From: Stakelama saccharophila
GTDB taxonomy: Bacteria > Pseudomonadota > Alphaproteobacteria > Sphingomonadales > Sphingomonadaceae
Assembly (NCBI RefSeq): GCF_032229225.1
Contig: NZ_CP135076.1
Location: forward strand, 124,001-188,000
DNA: 64,000 bases
Reading direction: 5' to 3'
The notes under the pieces are model-generated. The model made no database searches. It had not been told where the DNA came from and saw only the letters and a program-made list of their open reading frames with translations. Of this stretch, positions 17,650-26,877 are shown piece after piece. Both the position numbers and the translations under genes were made by a program. How positions within the stretch are numbered: position 1 is the first letter of the stretch; each line of letters opens with the position of its first letter.

Positions 17650-17828
17650 ACATAGATGCGGTTGCGGGGCTTCCGAAAGGTCAGGCTGATCCTAACGCTG
17701 ACAGCATTCGCCTCCAGTGCGGCCGGCGTGCCGGGCTGTCGCGACCAGGTCCGGGCGCTTCTGCCAGCGGTGGGCTGCCGGCCGCCCGCGGACCCACCTG
17801 TTTCCGCGGGCATGGTCCGACCGAAGGG

Positions 17829-18335
17829 TCAGGCGGTTTCCGCTTCGGCATTGTCCTTGGCGGCAAGCGCGGTCAGCTTGTCGTCGGTGGCATATTCCTC
17901 GTCGAGCGTTTCTTCGAGGATGGCGGCGATCTCGCCCCGGCCGAGCTGGTTCGCCCAGGCGATCAGCGTGCCGTAGCGCGTGATCTCGTAATGCTCGACG
18001 GCCTGGGCCGACGCGATGAGTGCCGCGTCCAGCACCGCCTTGTCGGCAATGTCGCCGGCAACTTCGTTCGCTTCCTTGATGATGCCGTCGATCGCGGGGC
18101 ACGTCACCGCCTTGGCACGCTCGCCCAGCATGTCGAAGATGCGTTCGAGCCGTTCGATCTGCCCTTCGGTTTCGCGCAGGTGCGTTTCGAAGCCTTCGCG
18201 CAGGGTGGGATCGCTCGCCTTGTCGATCATCTTCGGCAACGCCTTGGTGATCTGATTCTCGGTATAATAGACGTCCTGCAACTGGTGCAGGAACAGATCG
18301 TCGAAGCTTTCGATATCCTTGGTGAACAGGCCCAT
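17829..18335 (-). CDS. DUF892 / YciE-YciF family ferritin-like protein
   Basis: The ATG at 18335 (GGAGG eight bases upstream) gives a 168-residue four-helix protein. LFLHQLQDVYYTENQITKALPKM, split over residues 14-36, and the later EHYEITRYGTLIAWA are family hallmarks. Glu and His residues in those helices form a ferritin-like di-iron site. Family members are general-stress proteins in alphaproteobacteria. An upstream motif (18409-18433) resembles a stress-sigma promoter. The gene stands alone, downstream of a long palindrome that follows dcp. Confidence 0.9.
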   Translation of the reverse strand: MGLFTKDIESFDDLFLHQLQDVYYTENQITKALPKMIDKASDPTLREGFETHLRETEGQIERLERIFDMLGERAKAVTCPAIDGIIKEANEVAGDIADKAVLDAALIASAQAVEHYEITRYGTLIAWANQLGRGEIAAILEETLDEEYATDDKLTALAAKDNAEAETA

Positions 18336-18408
18336 GGTCGCCTCCAACTGGCTGGGATTGCGAGGATATGGGTCGCCGAGGGGATTGGCGACGACCCATA
18401 TTCCGTAC

Positions 18409-18433
18409 AACGCCGTCTCATGGCCCAAGTTGC
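18409..18433 (-). promoter_or_regulatory. Possible stress-sigma promoter of the DUF892 gene
   Basis: On the minus strand GCAAC (18433-18429), 16 bases, then CGTTG is seen. This is one mismatch from the EcfG pattern GGAAC-N16-CGTT. The inferred transcription start would be about 65 bases before the ATG. The same spacing and bases recur upstream of the CBS-domain gene. Confidence 0.3.
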
Positions 18434-18540
18434 TCGGTTCGCGGCGAAATTCGCCGCCGTTCGCCGGAAGGTTCCGTTTGCGCGCCGAGCCGCGCGGGCC
18501 GGCGCGGTTCCATCGGAATCGCGCCGGCCGTGCATGGCTT

Positions 18541-18684
18541 AGGATCGGTCGACATTCAGAAGATGACGAGCCGAAAATGGTGGTTTTGCGTGACCCGGAG
18601 CGCAGCGACCTAAAGGGTCGTGAGCACCGGAAGCTCGCAAGGCCGCCATTTGCAGGCCGTCAGGGCTGAATGTCGATCGGTCCT
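18541..18684. repeat. 144-bp near-perfect long palindrome
   Basis: The outer arms AGGATCGGTCGACATTCAG (18541-18559) and its near-complement (18666-18684) match at 17 of 19 positions. The inner arms (about 18561-18590 against 18631-18660) also pair over most of their length, leaving a loop around 18610. The whole unit can fold into one long hairpin. Its right end contains part of the dcp stop codon (18683-18685). It looks like a MITE- or REP-type element and may also act as the 3' end of the dcp transcript. Confidence 0.7.
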
Positions 18685-20887
18685 AGTGATCGATCGGCGC
18701 GCCCGCCGGTGCTTCGGCCGGCGAATCGGCGGTGGGCGGCGTATCGCCCCCTTCGGCCACGGGCGTGAGGCCGCGGCTTTCCAGCATCGGGCCGATCTGC
18801 GGATCCTTGCCGTAAAAGGCGCGGAACATCGGGCCGTAATCCATGGTGTGCCCCCTGGACAGGATCATGTCGCGGAAACGCTGCCCGTTCTCGCGCGTCA
18901 TGCCGCCATGGTTCTCGAACCATTTATAGGCGTCTTCCTCCAGCATTTCCGTCCAGAGATAGGCGTAATAGCCGCTAGCATAGCCATTGGACCAGATGTG
19001 GAGGAAGTAGCTGGAGCGATAACGCGGCGGCACGTCCTTGATGTCGAGCCCCATGCTGGCGAGCGTCTTCGCCTCGAAGGTGTCGACGTCCTGCTTCGGC
19101 GCGCCGGCGGGCAGGTCGTGCCAGGCGAGATCGAGCTTGGCGGCGGCGAGCAGCTCGCCCAGCGCATAGCCCTGGTTGAAGGTCGCCGCCTTCTTGATCT
19201 TGGCGACCAGCGCGTCGGGGATGACCTCGCCCGTCTTGTAGTTCACGGCATAGTGTTTCAGCACGTCGGGTTCGAGCGCCCAATGCTCGTTGAACTGCGA
19301 CGGGAATTCGACGAAATCGCGCGCGACATTGGTGCCCGACAGCGTCGGATAGGTCTGGTCCGCGAACAGGCCGTGCAGCGCATGGCCGAATTCGTGGAAC
19401 ATCGTCGTCACGTCGTCGAAGCTGATCAGCGCGGGCTGGCCCTCCGCCGGTTTCTGGAAATTGGCGACGTTATAGATCACCGGCTTGGTGCCCATCAGCT
19501 TCGACTGGCCGACGAAGTTCGACATCCAGGCGCCGCCCGACTTGTTGTCGCGCTTGAAATAGTCGAAATATATCAGGCCCTGTTTCGTGCCGTCGGAATC
19601 GAACACCTCGAACACGCGCACGTCGGGATGATAGACCGGAATGTCCGTCCGTTCCTTGAACGTCAGGCCATAGAGCTTGTTGGCGGCATAGAAGACGCCG
19701 TCTTTCAGCACCTTGTTCAGCTCGAAATACGGCTTCACCTGATCCTCGTCGAGATCGTAGCGTGCCTTGCGGACCTTCTCGGCATATTTCTGCCAGTCCC
19801 AGGGCTTGAGCTTGAAATCCTTGCCCGAGGATTCGATCATCTTCTGGATGTCCGCCGCCTCGCGCCGTTCCTGCGCGGCGGTGGCGGGAACGAGCTGCGC
19901 CATGAACCGGTCGACCGCCTCCGGCGTCTTGGCCATCTGGTCGGCCAGGACGAAAGCCGAATAGTTCGGAAAGCCCAGCAACTTCGCCTTGTCCGCCCGC
20001 AACTGGGCGAGCTGCGAAATGGTGTCGCGGGTATCGTTCTCGCCGCCGTGCGAGGTGCGCAGCCAGCTATTTTCGAACAGCGCCTTACGCGTGTCGCGGT
20101 TGTCGAGCGACTGCAGCAGCGGCTGCTGCGTCGTGTTCTGCAGCGGCAGCACCCACTTGCCCGGCATGCCGCGCTCCTCGGCCGCCTGCCTGGCGTTGGC
20201 GATCTGCGTCTCGCTCAACCCGGCGAGCTGCGCCTTGTCGTCGATGACGAGCGCGCTTTCCTTCGTGCCCGCGAGCAGCTTCTGCTGAAAGCGCGTCTCC
20301 AGCGTGGAGATTTCCTTGTTGAGGTCTTTCAGCTTCGCCTTGTCGGCGGCGGAAAGCTGCGCGCCCGCCAGAACGAAATTCTCGTGATAGACCTCGAGAA
20401 GCTGTTCCTGCTCGTCGTTCAGGTTCAGCGTGTCGCGGTTCTGATAGAGCTGCTGCACCCGCTGGAACAGCTTGTCGTTCAGATAGATGGCGTCCTGGTG
20501 CGCGGCGAGTTCGGGTGCGATCGTGGACTGCACCTTTTGCAGCGCATCGTTGCTGTTGGCGGACACGATGTTGAAGAAGGTCGCCGTCGCCCGGTCGAGC
20601 AATTGGCCGGACTTTTCCATCGCGACGATCGTGTTGTCGAAGGTGGGCGCGGCCGGATTGCCGGCGATTGTCTCGATCTCGGCGAGATGCTGCTTCATGC
20701 CCTGCTCGATCGCGGGCAGATAGTCGCTGTCCTCGATCCGGTCGAAGCGCGGCGCGTGATAGGGCAGCGTGCTCTGGGTAAGCAGCGGGTTGGTGTGGTC
20801 GGCCGCCTGGGTGGCGGACGCCACCGGCGTCAGGGCGCTGGTCGAAAGCGCGACGGCGGCGGATGCAAGCAGCAGCTTGGAAATCAA
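18683..20887 (-). CDS. dcp: M3 family metallopeptidase (peptidyl-dipeptidase Dcp type)
   Basis: This 734-residue zinc oligopeptidase starts at a TTG (20887) behind GAGGAGAG. A Sec signal peptide (about residues 1-25, TSALTPVASA) points to the periplasm. The helical M3 fold carries the zinc motif HEFGHALHGLF and the downstream EFPSQFNEHWAL, plus the substrate-binding YRSSYFLHIWSNGYASGYY near the C-terminus. Periplasmic Dcp-like enzymes degrade short peptides. The last ~25 residues are Pro/Ala-rich and probably disordered. The stop codon lies in a long palindromic repeat. Confidence 0.92.
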   Translation of the reverse strand: MISKLLLASAAVALSTSALTPVASATQAADHTNPLLTQSTLPYHAPRFDRIEDSDYLPAIEQGMKQHLAEIETIAGNPAAPTFDNTIVAMEKSGQLLDRATATFFNIVSANSNDALQKVQSTIAPELAAHQDAIYLNDKLFQRVQQLYQNRDTLNLNDEQEQLLEVYHENFVLAGAQLSAADKAKLKDLNKEISTLETRFQQKLLAGTKESALVIDDKAQLAGLSETQIANARQAAEERGMPGKWVLPLQNTTQQPLLQSLDNRDTRKALFENSWLRTSHGGENDTRDTISQLAQLRADKAKLLGFPNYSAFVLADQMAKTPEAVDRFMAQLVPATAAQERREAADIQKMIESSGKDFKLKPWDWQKYAEKVRKARYDLDEDQVKPYFELNKVLKDGVFYAANKLYGLTFKERTDIPVYHPDVRVFEVFDSDGTKQGLIYFDYFKRDNKSGGAWMSNFVGQSKLMGTKPVIYNVANFQKPAEGQPALISFDDVTTMFHEFGHALHGLFADQTYPTLSGTNVARDFVEFPSQFNEHWALEPDVLKHYAVNYKTGEVIPDALVAKIKKAATFNQGYALGELLAAAKLDLAWHDLPAGAPKQDVDTFEAKTLASMGLDIKDVPPRYRSSYFLHIWSNGYASGYYAYLWTEMLEEDAYKWFENHGGMTRENGQRFRDMILSRGHTMDYGPMFRAFYGKDPQIGPMLESRGLTPVAEGGDTPPTADSPAEAPAGAPIDH

Positions 20888-21053
20888 TGGTCTCTCCTCG
20901 AACTGGGAATGGCCCGACCCTAAGCAAGGATCGGCCCGACGTCGAGCCGCATGGCATCTCGTCGTCGATAATGAACGCCCTGTACCACATCGGCGCTGTC
21001 ATCGAGAGGCGCCCCAGGGCGCCTGGGCGCTGCCTCGGTTCCGGCGTTCCGTT

Positions 21054-21647
21054 CTATCGCCGCGCCCGGCCGGCGCCACTGGCAATGTCGGCGGCGACCC
21101 TGTCGGCGAACCGGCCCAGCAGCGTGCTGAGTGCGCGCGCCTGCGCTACCGGCTGCATATCGGCCACCGGCGTTCGGAGTTCGACGAGCCTGCGCGGCGG
21201 CTCGCGCCCCTGCGCCGCATCGACCAGGCGATAGCTCACCTGCAGAACCGCTTCGCCGGCCGTCGCGTCGAACGAAAGCACCGTCGCGTCCAGCCGCACC
21301 TCCGGCGTGACGGCCGCCGCGTCGGGCGGCAGCACCTTGCCCTCGGGCAAACGCTGCGTCAGGTCCCGGATGAGGGTGTCGCGCGCCAACAGGCCCGGCG
21401 GCGCGGCCCAGCGGGTAAAATCATCGATCTGCACGGTCCCCGCCGACAATTGCTGCACGAATTCCACGCGGTCCAGCGTCGCGGGCAGGTGCAGCGCCGG
21501 GATGCGCAGTGGCGGACCGGCATAGGCCGTCGCCGGCGCGGCGGGCGGGACCGGGTCCAGCGTCAGCATCGTCGTCGCCGGACTGCCGCCGCAAGCCGCC
21601 AGCGGGAGGAGCATGATGAGGACCGATGCGGGCGGGAAGCGCTTCAC
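21054..21647 (-). CDS. pqiC: PqiC-like ABC-type transport auxiliary lipoprotein
   Basis: The 197-residue outer-membrane lipoprotein has a signal ending in LLPLAAC (lipobox Cys near residue 19). It has the ABC_trans_aux fold, with LRIPALHLPATLDRVEFVQQ and WAAPPGLLARDTLIRDLTQRL. The start is a GTG that overlaps the pqiB stop (GTGA). In E. coli PqiC anchors the PqiB needle to the outer membrane. With pqiA and pqiB upstream in the same order, the three form one lipid-transport operon. Confidence 0.9.
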   Translation of the reverse strand: MKRFPPASVLIMLLPLAACGGSPATTMLTLDPVPPAAPATAYAGPPLRIPALHLPATLDRVEFVQQLSAGTVQIDDFTRWAAPPGLLARDTLIRDLTQRLPEGKVLPPDAAAVTPEVRLDATVLSFDATAGEAVLQVSYRLVDAAQGREPPRRLVELRTPVADMQPVAQARALSTLLGRFADRVAADIASGAGRARR

Positions 21648-23365
21648 TCTTCATTCTCCCTGGACTTGCCGCGCAGCAACGCTTCGGGGTGACGCCCGAG
21701 ATAGTCGGTGAGCGATTGGATCGACCGCGCCGCCTCGTTCAGTTCGCGGATCGCGTTCGGCAGGCTCTGGTCCTGGTTGGCGCCCTCGCCGCTCAGGAGC
21801 GCCTGCGCTGCGGATGCGGTGCCTTGCAATTGCTCTGCCGTGTCATTGAGCGACTGCATCAGCGGTTCAACCTCGGGCTCCATATCGGCGGTGATACGGT
21901 CGAGGCGGGCCAGCGTCGCGTCGAGATGGTCGAGGCTGTCCCGCAGCTTCGGCGAACCCGTCAGCCGCTTCAGATTGCCCGTCAGGGCGCGCACATTGTC
22001 GCCGATCTCGTCCAGCGGCAGGCGGTCCAGCTTGTCGAGAACGCCGTTCGCCTTGTCGATGAGGCCGCTGACGTCGCTTGCGCGGCCGCTCGGGATGATC
22101 GGATACGCGCCGCCCGAGCGGAGTCGCGCCGCCCCGCCAACCTTCGCCAGCGCGATCGAATGGCCGCCGACCAGCGGCATCGCGCGCGTCAGCGTCGCGC
22201 GGTAGCCCTGGCCGAGCAGTCGTTCGACCGCCCGGTCCGTCGCCGCGCGCCACGTCCCGCCGCTTGCGCTCGCGGGCTGCTGAACGTCGAGCTTCCTCGG
22301 ATACAGCGCAACCACCACCCGGGTGAACGGATGTCGCGAGCCGGGCGCGAAGACAAGCTGCGTCGACAGCACCTCGCCCACCTTGTGGCCGAGCAGCGAT
22401 ACCGCGGCCCCGGTGGTCAGGTCGCCGGCCGCCCCCTGGATCGCCACCTGGTACGGGGTTTTCGGGCCGGTCGGGCCCTGCCGCGCGCTCGCTTCGTCCT
22501 CGTAGAGCTGGAACACGGTATCCTCGGCCGCACGCGGATTGCCGCGGGCATCGCGTGGCAGGCCGAACTGGACGGCGCCTTGCAACAGGCTGGTCGGCGG
22601 CGCCAGTTGCGTCTGGAGGCCGGCACCGGTGAGCTGCAGCTTGAACGGGCTGCCGCGCCAGAAGATCGCGCCCTTGCGGACGAGCCGGTCGTACGGCGCC
22701 TTGACGAACAACCGGACGCGGAACCGCTCCGGCCCGCGAAACCGCGTGTCGGTGACAGAGCCGATATTCTGCCCCTCATAGAGGATCGCCGCGCCGCGCT
22801 GTATCGAACCCAGCGTATCGTCGTCCACATAATAATAGGTGCCCCTGGTGCCGGGCGCCACGACCGGTGCGTGGTCCAGCCCTTTGAAACGGCGCGTCGG
22901 TTTGCCGCCTTCCGCCGGCGCGAAGCCGACGATCAGCCCGGCCAGCGCGGCGCGGACCGACTGCAGGTCGGTGATCGTCGGCTGTTCGCCGATCAGCCAG
23001 AATCGCGACGCGGTGTTGAGCGCCGGCCTGGTGCGCTCGTCCATGCTGAGCGTCAGCTCGACGCGCTGGCCATCGGCGGCAATGCCCACATCCGTGACGC
23101 GGCCCACCTCGACGCCGTTTTCCAGCACCAGCGTTTCGCCCGGGGTAACGCCTTCCGCTGAGGCGAAGGTGACCGTCACCTCGATCCCGCGCGTCGCGAG
23201 CGCGCGAATGCCGAGAAAGCCGACGATCAGCAGCGCCGCCAGCGGGATCGCCCAGACCAGGCCGGGCCAGCGACGGTGGAGATGGCGCGCACTCGGCCAG
23301 CGTGCCCGCTTCTCTTCGTCGCCGCCCGGCGATGTCGTCGGCGCGTCGGATCGATCGTCGGTCAC
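21644..23365 (-). CDS. pqiB: PqiB-like MCE-domain lipid transport protein
   Basis: The start is placed at a GTG (23365) that overlaps the pqiA stop, with GGGAGAG eight bases upstream; this gives 573 residues. One N-terminal transmembrane helix (about residues 35-58) anchors it. Three MCE domains follow, recognisable by IEVTVTFASAEGVTPGETLV, the second near GTYYYVDDDTLGSIQRGA and the third near PYQVAIQGAAGDLTTGAAV. A long C-terminal helical region (about 430-560) matches the PqiB hollow needle. The protein is expected to bridge inner and outer membranes and carry hydrophobic lipids. Confidence 0.93.
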   Translation of the reverse strand: MTDDRSDAPTTSPGGDEEKRARWPSARHLHRRWPGLVWAIPLAALLIVGFLGIRALATRGIEVTVTFASAEGVTPGETLVLENGVEVGRVTDVGIAADGQRVELTLSMDERTRPALNTASRFWLIGEQPTITDLQSVRAALAGLIVGFAPAEGGKPTRRFKGLDHAPVVAPGTRGTYYYVDDDTLGSIQRGAAILYEGQNIGSVTDTRFRGPERFRVRLFVKAPYDRLVRKGAIFWRGSPFKLQLTGAGLQTQLAPPTSLLQGAVQFGLPRDARGNPRAAEDTVFQLYEDEASARQGPTGPKTPYQVAIQGAAGDLTTGAAVSLLGHKVGEVLSTQLVFAPGSRHPFTRVVVALYPRKLDVQQPASASGGTWRAATDRAVERLLGQGYRATLTRAMPLVGGHSIALAKVGGAARLRSGGAYPIIPSGRASDVSGLIDKANGVLDKLDRLPLDEIGDNVRALTGNLKRLTGSPKLRDSLDHLDATLARLDRITADMEPEVEPLMQSLNDTAEQLQGTASAAQALLSGEGANQDQSLPNAIRELNEAARSIQSLTDYLGRHPEALLRGKSRENEE

Positions 23366-24588
23366 TGCGCTCTCCCGGCGGCGTCCCACATCAGGCGCGG
23401 GTCGAAGGTCTTGGCGCCGATGATCGTCAGAATGACGACGGCGGTAAACGGCACCGCCGCCGCCTCCGCCCGGCCGTAGATGAGGGCGTTATAGTGCATG
23501 ACGGGGGTGAAGCAGCCGATGACGAACGGGTCGACCATCGACCAGCGGCCGATCTCCTCCACCGTCCGGTACACGCGCGTCTTGGCGACCAGGCGCTTGC
23601 GCGAGCGGCGGATCACCGACGATACGCACCAGCCGATCCCGACGAGCTTCAGGATCGGGATCGCGAAGCTCGCCGTCAGCACGAGCAGGGCCAGGCCATA
23701 GAGGTTCGCGTGAAACAGATCGATCACGCCCTCGAGCACGGTATAGCGGGTCGGCTGAAAACCGATCGGCAGCGTCGCCAGCGGATAGATGTTCGCGGGA
23801 AAATAGAGGATGGCCGCCGCGAGGGTAAGCGCGACCGTGCGGCCGATGCTGTTGAACTTGCGCGCGTGCAGGCGCTTGCCGCAGCGGGCGCAGCGCGTCC
23901 CTTCCGCCGGCGCGGGGTGGATCTGTTCGCACGCAATGCAGCCGATCAGCGGGGTTCCGGGCGCAAAGGCATGGGTGTCCGCGATCCGTTCCCAGATATC
24001 GGCCTTGTCGAGCGTGGCGCGGACGAACAGCGCCAGGATTCCCGCGAGAATGTAGCAATAGGCGCCGATGCCGAGATCGACCGAGATCGCGGCCGCCAGA
24101 CGGAAATAGGCGACCGCCAGGCCCAGCAGGAAAACGTCGGGCATCGCCCAGGTCTCGAGCATGGTGGCATAACGGAAAACGGGGCCGAGCCAGCGATCCT
24201 CGCGCCCCCTGCGAAGGCTTTCCAGCACCGTGGTCAGCATTGCGAACCGCAGGACCGGAAACAGGACCGCGAACAGGAATATGACGATGGCGAGGAGCGG
24301 CCAGCCATCGTCCAGCATGGCGATCGCCGAGGAGGCGACGACGCTGTGGCGGAAAACGCCGAACGCGTTGGTGGTCAGGAAGGTGCAAAGATTGGCGGGA
24401 ACGAGCAGCAACAGCGTGGCCGCCGAACATGCTAGGGCGGCCGTCGCGCTGCGACCGGAGGTGCGCTCCAGCGTATGATCGCACGCGATGCACCGGATCA
24501 CGTTCGCGCCCCCGCCCGGCGAAACGAGCTGCCTGGTCCCGCAATCCGTGCAGGCGAGAAGGTCGATGTCCCGCCGAGCGGTCAACAA
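23362..24588 (-). CDS. pqiA: PqiA-like inner membrane protein
   Basis: The 408-residue protein has two PqiA repeats, each beginning with a zinc-ribbon-like pair: CTDCGTRQ with CIACDHTL near residues 13-40, and CIACEQIH with CARCGKRL near 220-245. Each is followed by four membrane helices. PqiA is the integral membrane partner of the PqiBC transport system. The start is uncertain: the best frame begins at tandem TTG codons (24588/24585) with no clear ribosome site, while an ATG with a good site starts an 8-codon frame that ends on top of it. The stop overlaps pqiB. Confidence 0.88.
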   Translation of the reverse strand: MLTARRDIDLLACTDCGTRQLVSPGGGANVIRCIACDHTLERTSGRSATAALACSAATLLLLVPANLCTFLTTNAFGVFRHSVVASSAIAMLDDGWPLLAIVIFLFAVLFPVLRFAMLTTVLESLRRGREDRWLGPVFRYATMLETWAMPDVFLLGLAVAYFRLAAAISVDLGIGAYCYILAGILALFVRATLDKADIWERIADTHAFAPGTPLIGCIACEQIHPAPAEGTRCARCGKRLHARKFNSIGRTVALTLAAAILYFPANIYPLATLPIGFQPTRYTVLEGVIDLFHANLYGLALLVLTASFAIPILKLVGIGWCVSSVIRRSRKRLVAKTRVYRTVEEIGRWSMVDPFVIGCFTPVMHYNALIYGRAEAAAVPFTAVVILTIIGAKTFDPRLMWDAAGRAQ

Positions 24589-24608
24589 GCCGCGACCAGC
24601 GCGTTCAT
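24582..24608 (-). other. Eight-codon leader frame overlapping the pqiA start
   Basis: GGGGGA precedes an ATG at 24608. The frame reads MNALVAAC and stops with TGA at 24584-24582, on top of the tandem TTG start of pqiA in another frame. It may couple translation into pqiA, or a one-base error could hide the true pqiA N-terminus. Confidence 0.3.
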
Positions 24609-24761
24609 GGCAGAATCCCCCTTCATTGCCGACGGGCTATCCAGCGGGAAACGGGCCGGCGCACAGCAGGTTCCTCTTCGTGCGCCCGAACCCGGCCTTG
24701 CCGGCGTGCAGGCGATACCTCATCTGCGGCGACCGATCGGCCGCTCCCGGTCCGCACGGCT

Positions 24762-25496
24762 TCACAGCAGCCATCGCAGCGCGCGGCGAAGCCGCCGGGT
24801 GCCTTCGCATTCGAACCAGGCGCCGTGCGCAAAGATCACGCGCTCGGGAGCGAGGGAGAGCATCGCCCGCGCAGCCGCGGCCGCTGCGCGCCGCCGCGCC
24901 TTGACCGCCAGGCGAAGATAAGCGGGCGCCATACCATCGGGCGCGGTGCTGCCAGCCATCCGCAGCAACCAGCGCGAGAGCGCCGGCAGCTTGTCCGCTT
25001 CGAGATTCTGCACCAGGTCGGTCAGGATCAGCGTCCGGGAGGCGCGGTGAAAGAAATGCGCTTCGCGATAGCCCATCGCCCCGCACAGCAGGCCCTGCGA
25101 CAGTGTCTCGCGCCAGGCGGCGGGCGGCTTCGGGCCGAGGACGCGATCGATGCGCGTGGAGGAAAGGCGCAGTTGCGGGCGCTTGGCGAGGCCGGGTACG
25201 GCCCAGGTCAGCGCATCCGGGCAGGCGCGTTGCCAGTCGGCCAGCATGGTCCAGTGTGCGATATTGGGCGCGACCAGATGCCGGACGGGGCCCAGGCGCT
25301 GCATGGCCGCGAGCAGGTCGGCCGTATAGCGCGTGGGCGAATGCAGCCAGAGCGCACCGTCGGAAAGCTGCACGACCGTCATCCGCACCGGCAGCGTGAT
25401 CCCGAAGGCGCGGATCGGCCCGCTGTCGACGATCCACAGCCGATCGGCGATCGGCTTCAGCGTGTCGAGCGGGGGATAGGTCGCGGATGGATCCAT
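24762..25496 (-). CDS. DUF4336 family protein, metallo-beta-lactamase-like fold
   Basis: The 244-residue protein belongs to DUF4336: IADRLWIVDSGPIRAFG, LWLHSPTRYTADL, VRHLVAPNIAHW and the C-terminal VIFAHGAWFE are visible. The fold resembles metallo-beta-lactamases, but the classic HxHxDH motif is absent; its position reads APNIAHW. Catalysis is therefore uncertain. It lies on the same strand between a small zinc-ribbon gene and pqiA, with a 173-base gap to pqiA. Confidence 0.8.
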   Translation of the reverse strand: MDPSATYPPLDTLKPIADRLWIVDSGPIRAFGITLPVRMTVVQLSDGALWLHSPTRYTADLLAAMQRLGPVRHLVAPNIAHWTMLADWQRACPDALTWAVPGLAKRPQLRLSSTRIDRVLGPKPPAAWRETLSQGLLCGAMGYREAHFFHRASRTLILTDLVQNLEADKLPALSRWLLRMAGSTAPDGMAPAYLRLAVKARRRAAAAAARAMLSLAPERVIFAHGAWFECEGTRRLRRALRWLL

Positions 25497-25514
25497 TGCG
25501 GGCTCATTCGGCCG

Positions 25515-25679
25515 TCAACTCCGGTTGCCCGGCTCATGATAGCGGGTGTCGAAGGTGTCGTTGCCGCAATTGGGGCATTTGGGGATCGTATGGCCCTTGG
25601 TCACATGCGTCTGTTCGTGACAACGTTCGCACCGGAAATCCCCGGTTTCGCGTGCGGTTTCACCTGCATGGGCTGCCAT
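25515..25679 (-). CDS. Small zinc-ribbon protein (54 aa)
   Basis: The frame starts at an ATG at 25679 and ends at TGA (25515-25517). It contains two CxxC pairs, FRCERCHEQTHV at residues 16-27 and PKCPNCGNDTF at 34-44, with a basic ~14-residue spacer. This is a compact zinc ribbon of the kind found as stand-alone proteins in alphaproteobacteria. Its role is unknown; it could bind nucleic acid or a protein partner. It lies 18 bases before DUF4336 on the same strand and is divergent from the metallo-beta-lactamase-fold gene. Confidence 0.75.
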   Translation of the reverse strand: MAAHAGETARETGDFRCERCHEQTHVTKGHTIPKCPNCGNDTFDTRYHEPGNRS

Positions 25680-25843
25680 ATTCCTGCTCCACAAGTTGAA
25701 GGTCTGATCGTAGCGACCCGTCGGCCGGGCGTGACAACACAGATCAGCTTTCGGAAAGAAAACCGCGGTCCTCGCTCGGCCGCTCCCGCCCGGCCGCCGC
25801 TGCGGGTGGAACGCGTCGTGTCGTCCTGCCGTTGGCAGCCATC

Positions 25844-26830
25844 ATGCGCCCGACGCTTCATCCCGCGCTCGTCAACGGCCGCTTCGGCGACCCGGCGGTG
25901 TTCGTGCGCAGGCTGCATACGCGTGAAGCGCTGTTGTTCGACATCGGCGACATAACGGCGTTGAGCGCACGCGACGTTCTGCGCGTGGATCACGTTTGCG
26001 TTTCGCACATGCATGTCGACCATTTTGTCGGGTTCGACACGCTGCTTCGGGTGAATATCGGGCGGACACGCACGATCCGGGTTGTCGGTCCGCCCGGCAT
26101 CGCGGCCGCCGTCGGCCACAAGCTCGCCGCCTACACCTGGGATCTGGCGGAGCGCTATGACGCGGAACTCCAGTTCGAGGTGACGGAAATGGCGCCCCCC
26201 GGCCGGATCGGGCGAACGCGTTTCCGGCTGAGCCGCCGGTTCGCGGCGGAACCGCGGGACGTGCTGGATATGGCCGGCGACCGGGTCCTGGACGCCGGCG
26301 ATTTCACACTTCACGCGGCTTTTGTCGAACATCATGGGCAAAGCCTCGCCTTCGCGGTTTCGGAACCGCTCCACGTCAATGTCTGGCGCAACCGCGTGGA
26401 GGCGAGAGGGTTCGATACCGGGCAGTGGCTGAAGCCGCTCAAGGCGGCGGTGCGCGACGGCGCATCCGACGATCGGCCGATCCCGCTCCCGGATGGCGGC
26501 AAGGCAACCCTGGGCGAACTGCGCGACCTCGTCAGCGTGGAAGCGGGCCAGAAACTGGGCTATGTCGCGGACATGCGCGACACGCCCGCCAACCGCGCGG
26601 CGGTCGCGGAACTCTGCGCCGATGCCGACCTGCTGCTCATCGAGGCCGCCTTTGCCGCAAACGATGCCGCGCAGGCGCAGCGGCGCGCGCATCTGACGAC
26701 GCGGGCGGCCGGCGAGATCGCCCGCCTTGCCGGTGCGCGCCGCGTCGAGCCGTTCCATTTTTCGCCGCGCTATGGCGAGCGGGAAGCGGACATGCTCGCC
26801 GAAGTCGACCGCGCCTTCCGGGGACCGTGA
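25844..26830 (+). CDS. Metallo-beta-lactamase-fold hydrolase, ribonuclease Z-like
   Basis: The 328-residue protein has the zinc motif CVSHMHVDHFVGFDTLL (HxHxDH, near residues 54-65) and the C-terminal FHFSPRYG that carries the last ligand in RNase Z relatives. It also has LGYVADMRDTPANR and LLIEAAFAANDAAQA. Ribonuclease Z matures tRNA 3' ends, but this protein lacks an obvious exosite and could act on another phosphodiester. The start used is the ATG at 25844; a TTG 12 bases upstream is also in frame. It is divergent from the zinc-ribbon gene. Confidence 0.8.
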   Translation: MRPTLHPALVNGRFGDPAVFVRRLHTREALLFDIGDITALSARDVLRVDHVCVSHMHVDHFVGFDTLLRVNIGRTRTIRVVGPPGIAAAVGHKLAAYTWDLAERYDAELQFEVTEMAPPGRIGRTRFRLSRRFAAEPRDVLDMAGDRVLDAGDFTLHAAFVEHHGQSLAFAVSEPLHVNVWRNRVEARGFDTGQWLKPLKAAVRDGASDDRPIPLPDGGKATLGELRDLVSVEAGQKLGYVADMRDTPANRAAVAELCADADLLLIEAAFAANDAAQAQRRAHLTTRAAGEIARLAGARRVEPFHFSPRYGEREADMLAEVDRAFRGP

Positions 26831-26877
26831 ATACCGACGCAGCGCGCCGGGGTCCGGCCCCGGAAGCCGCATGCCGC

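Noticed and set aside
18620..20923. 767-codon open frame on the plus strand
   Set aside because: It is fully antisense to dcp, which has a zinc motif, signal peptide and ribosome site. No domain is seen in the plus-strand product.
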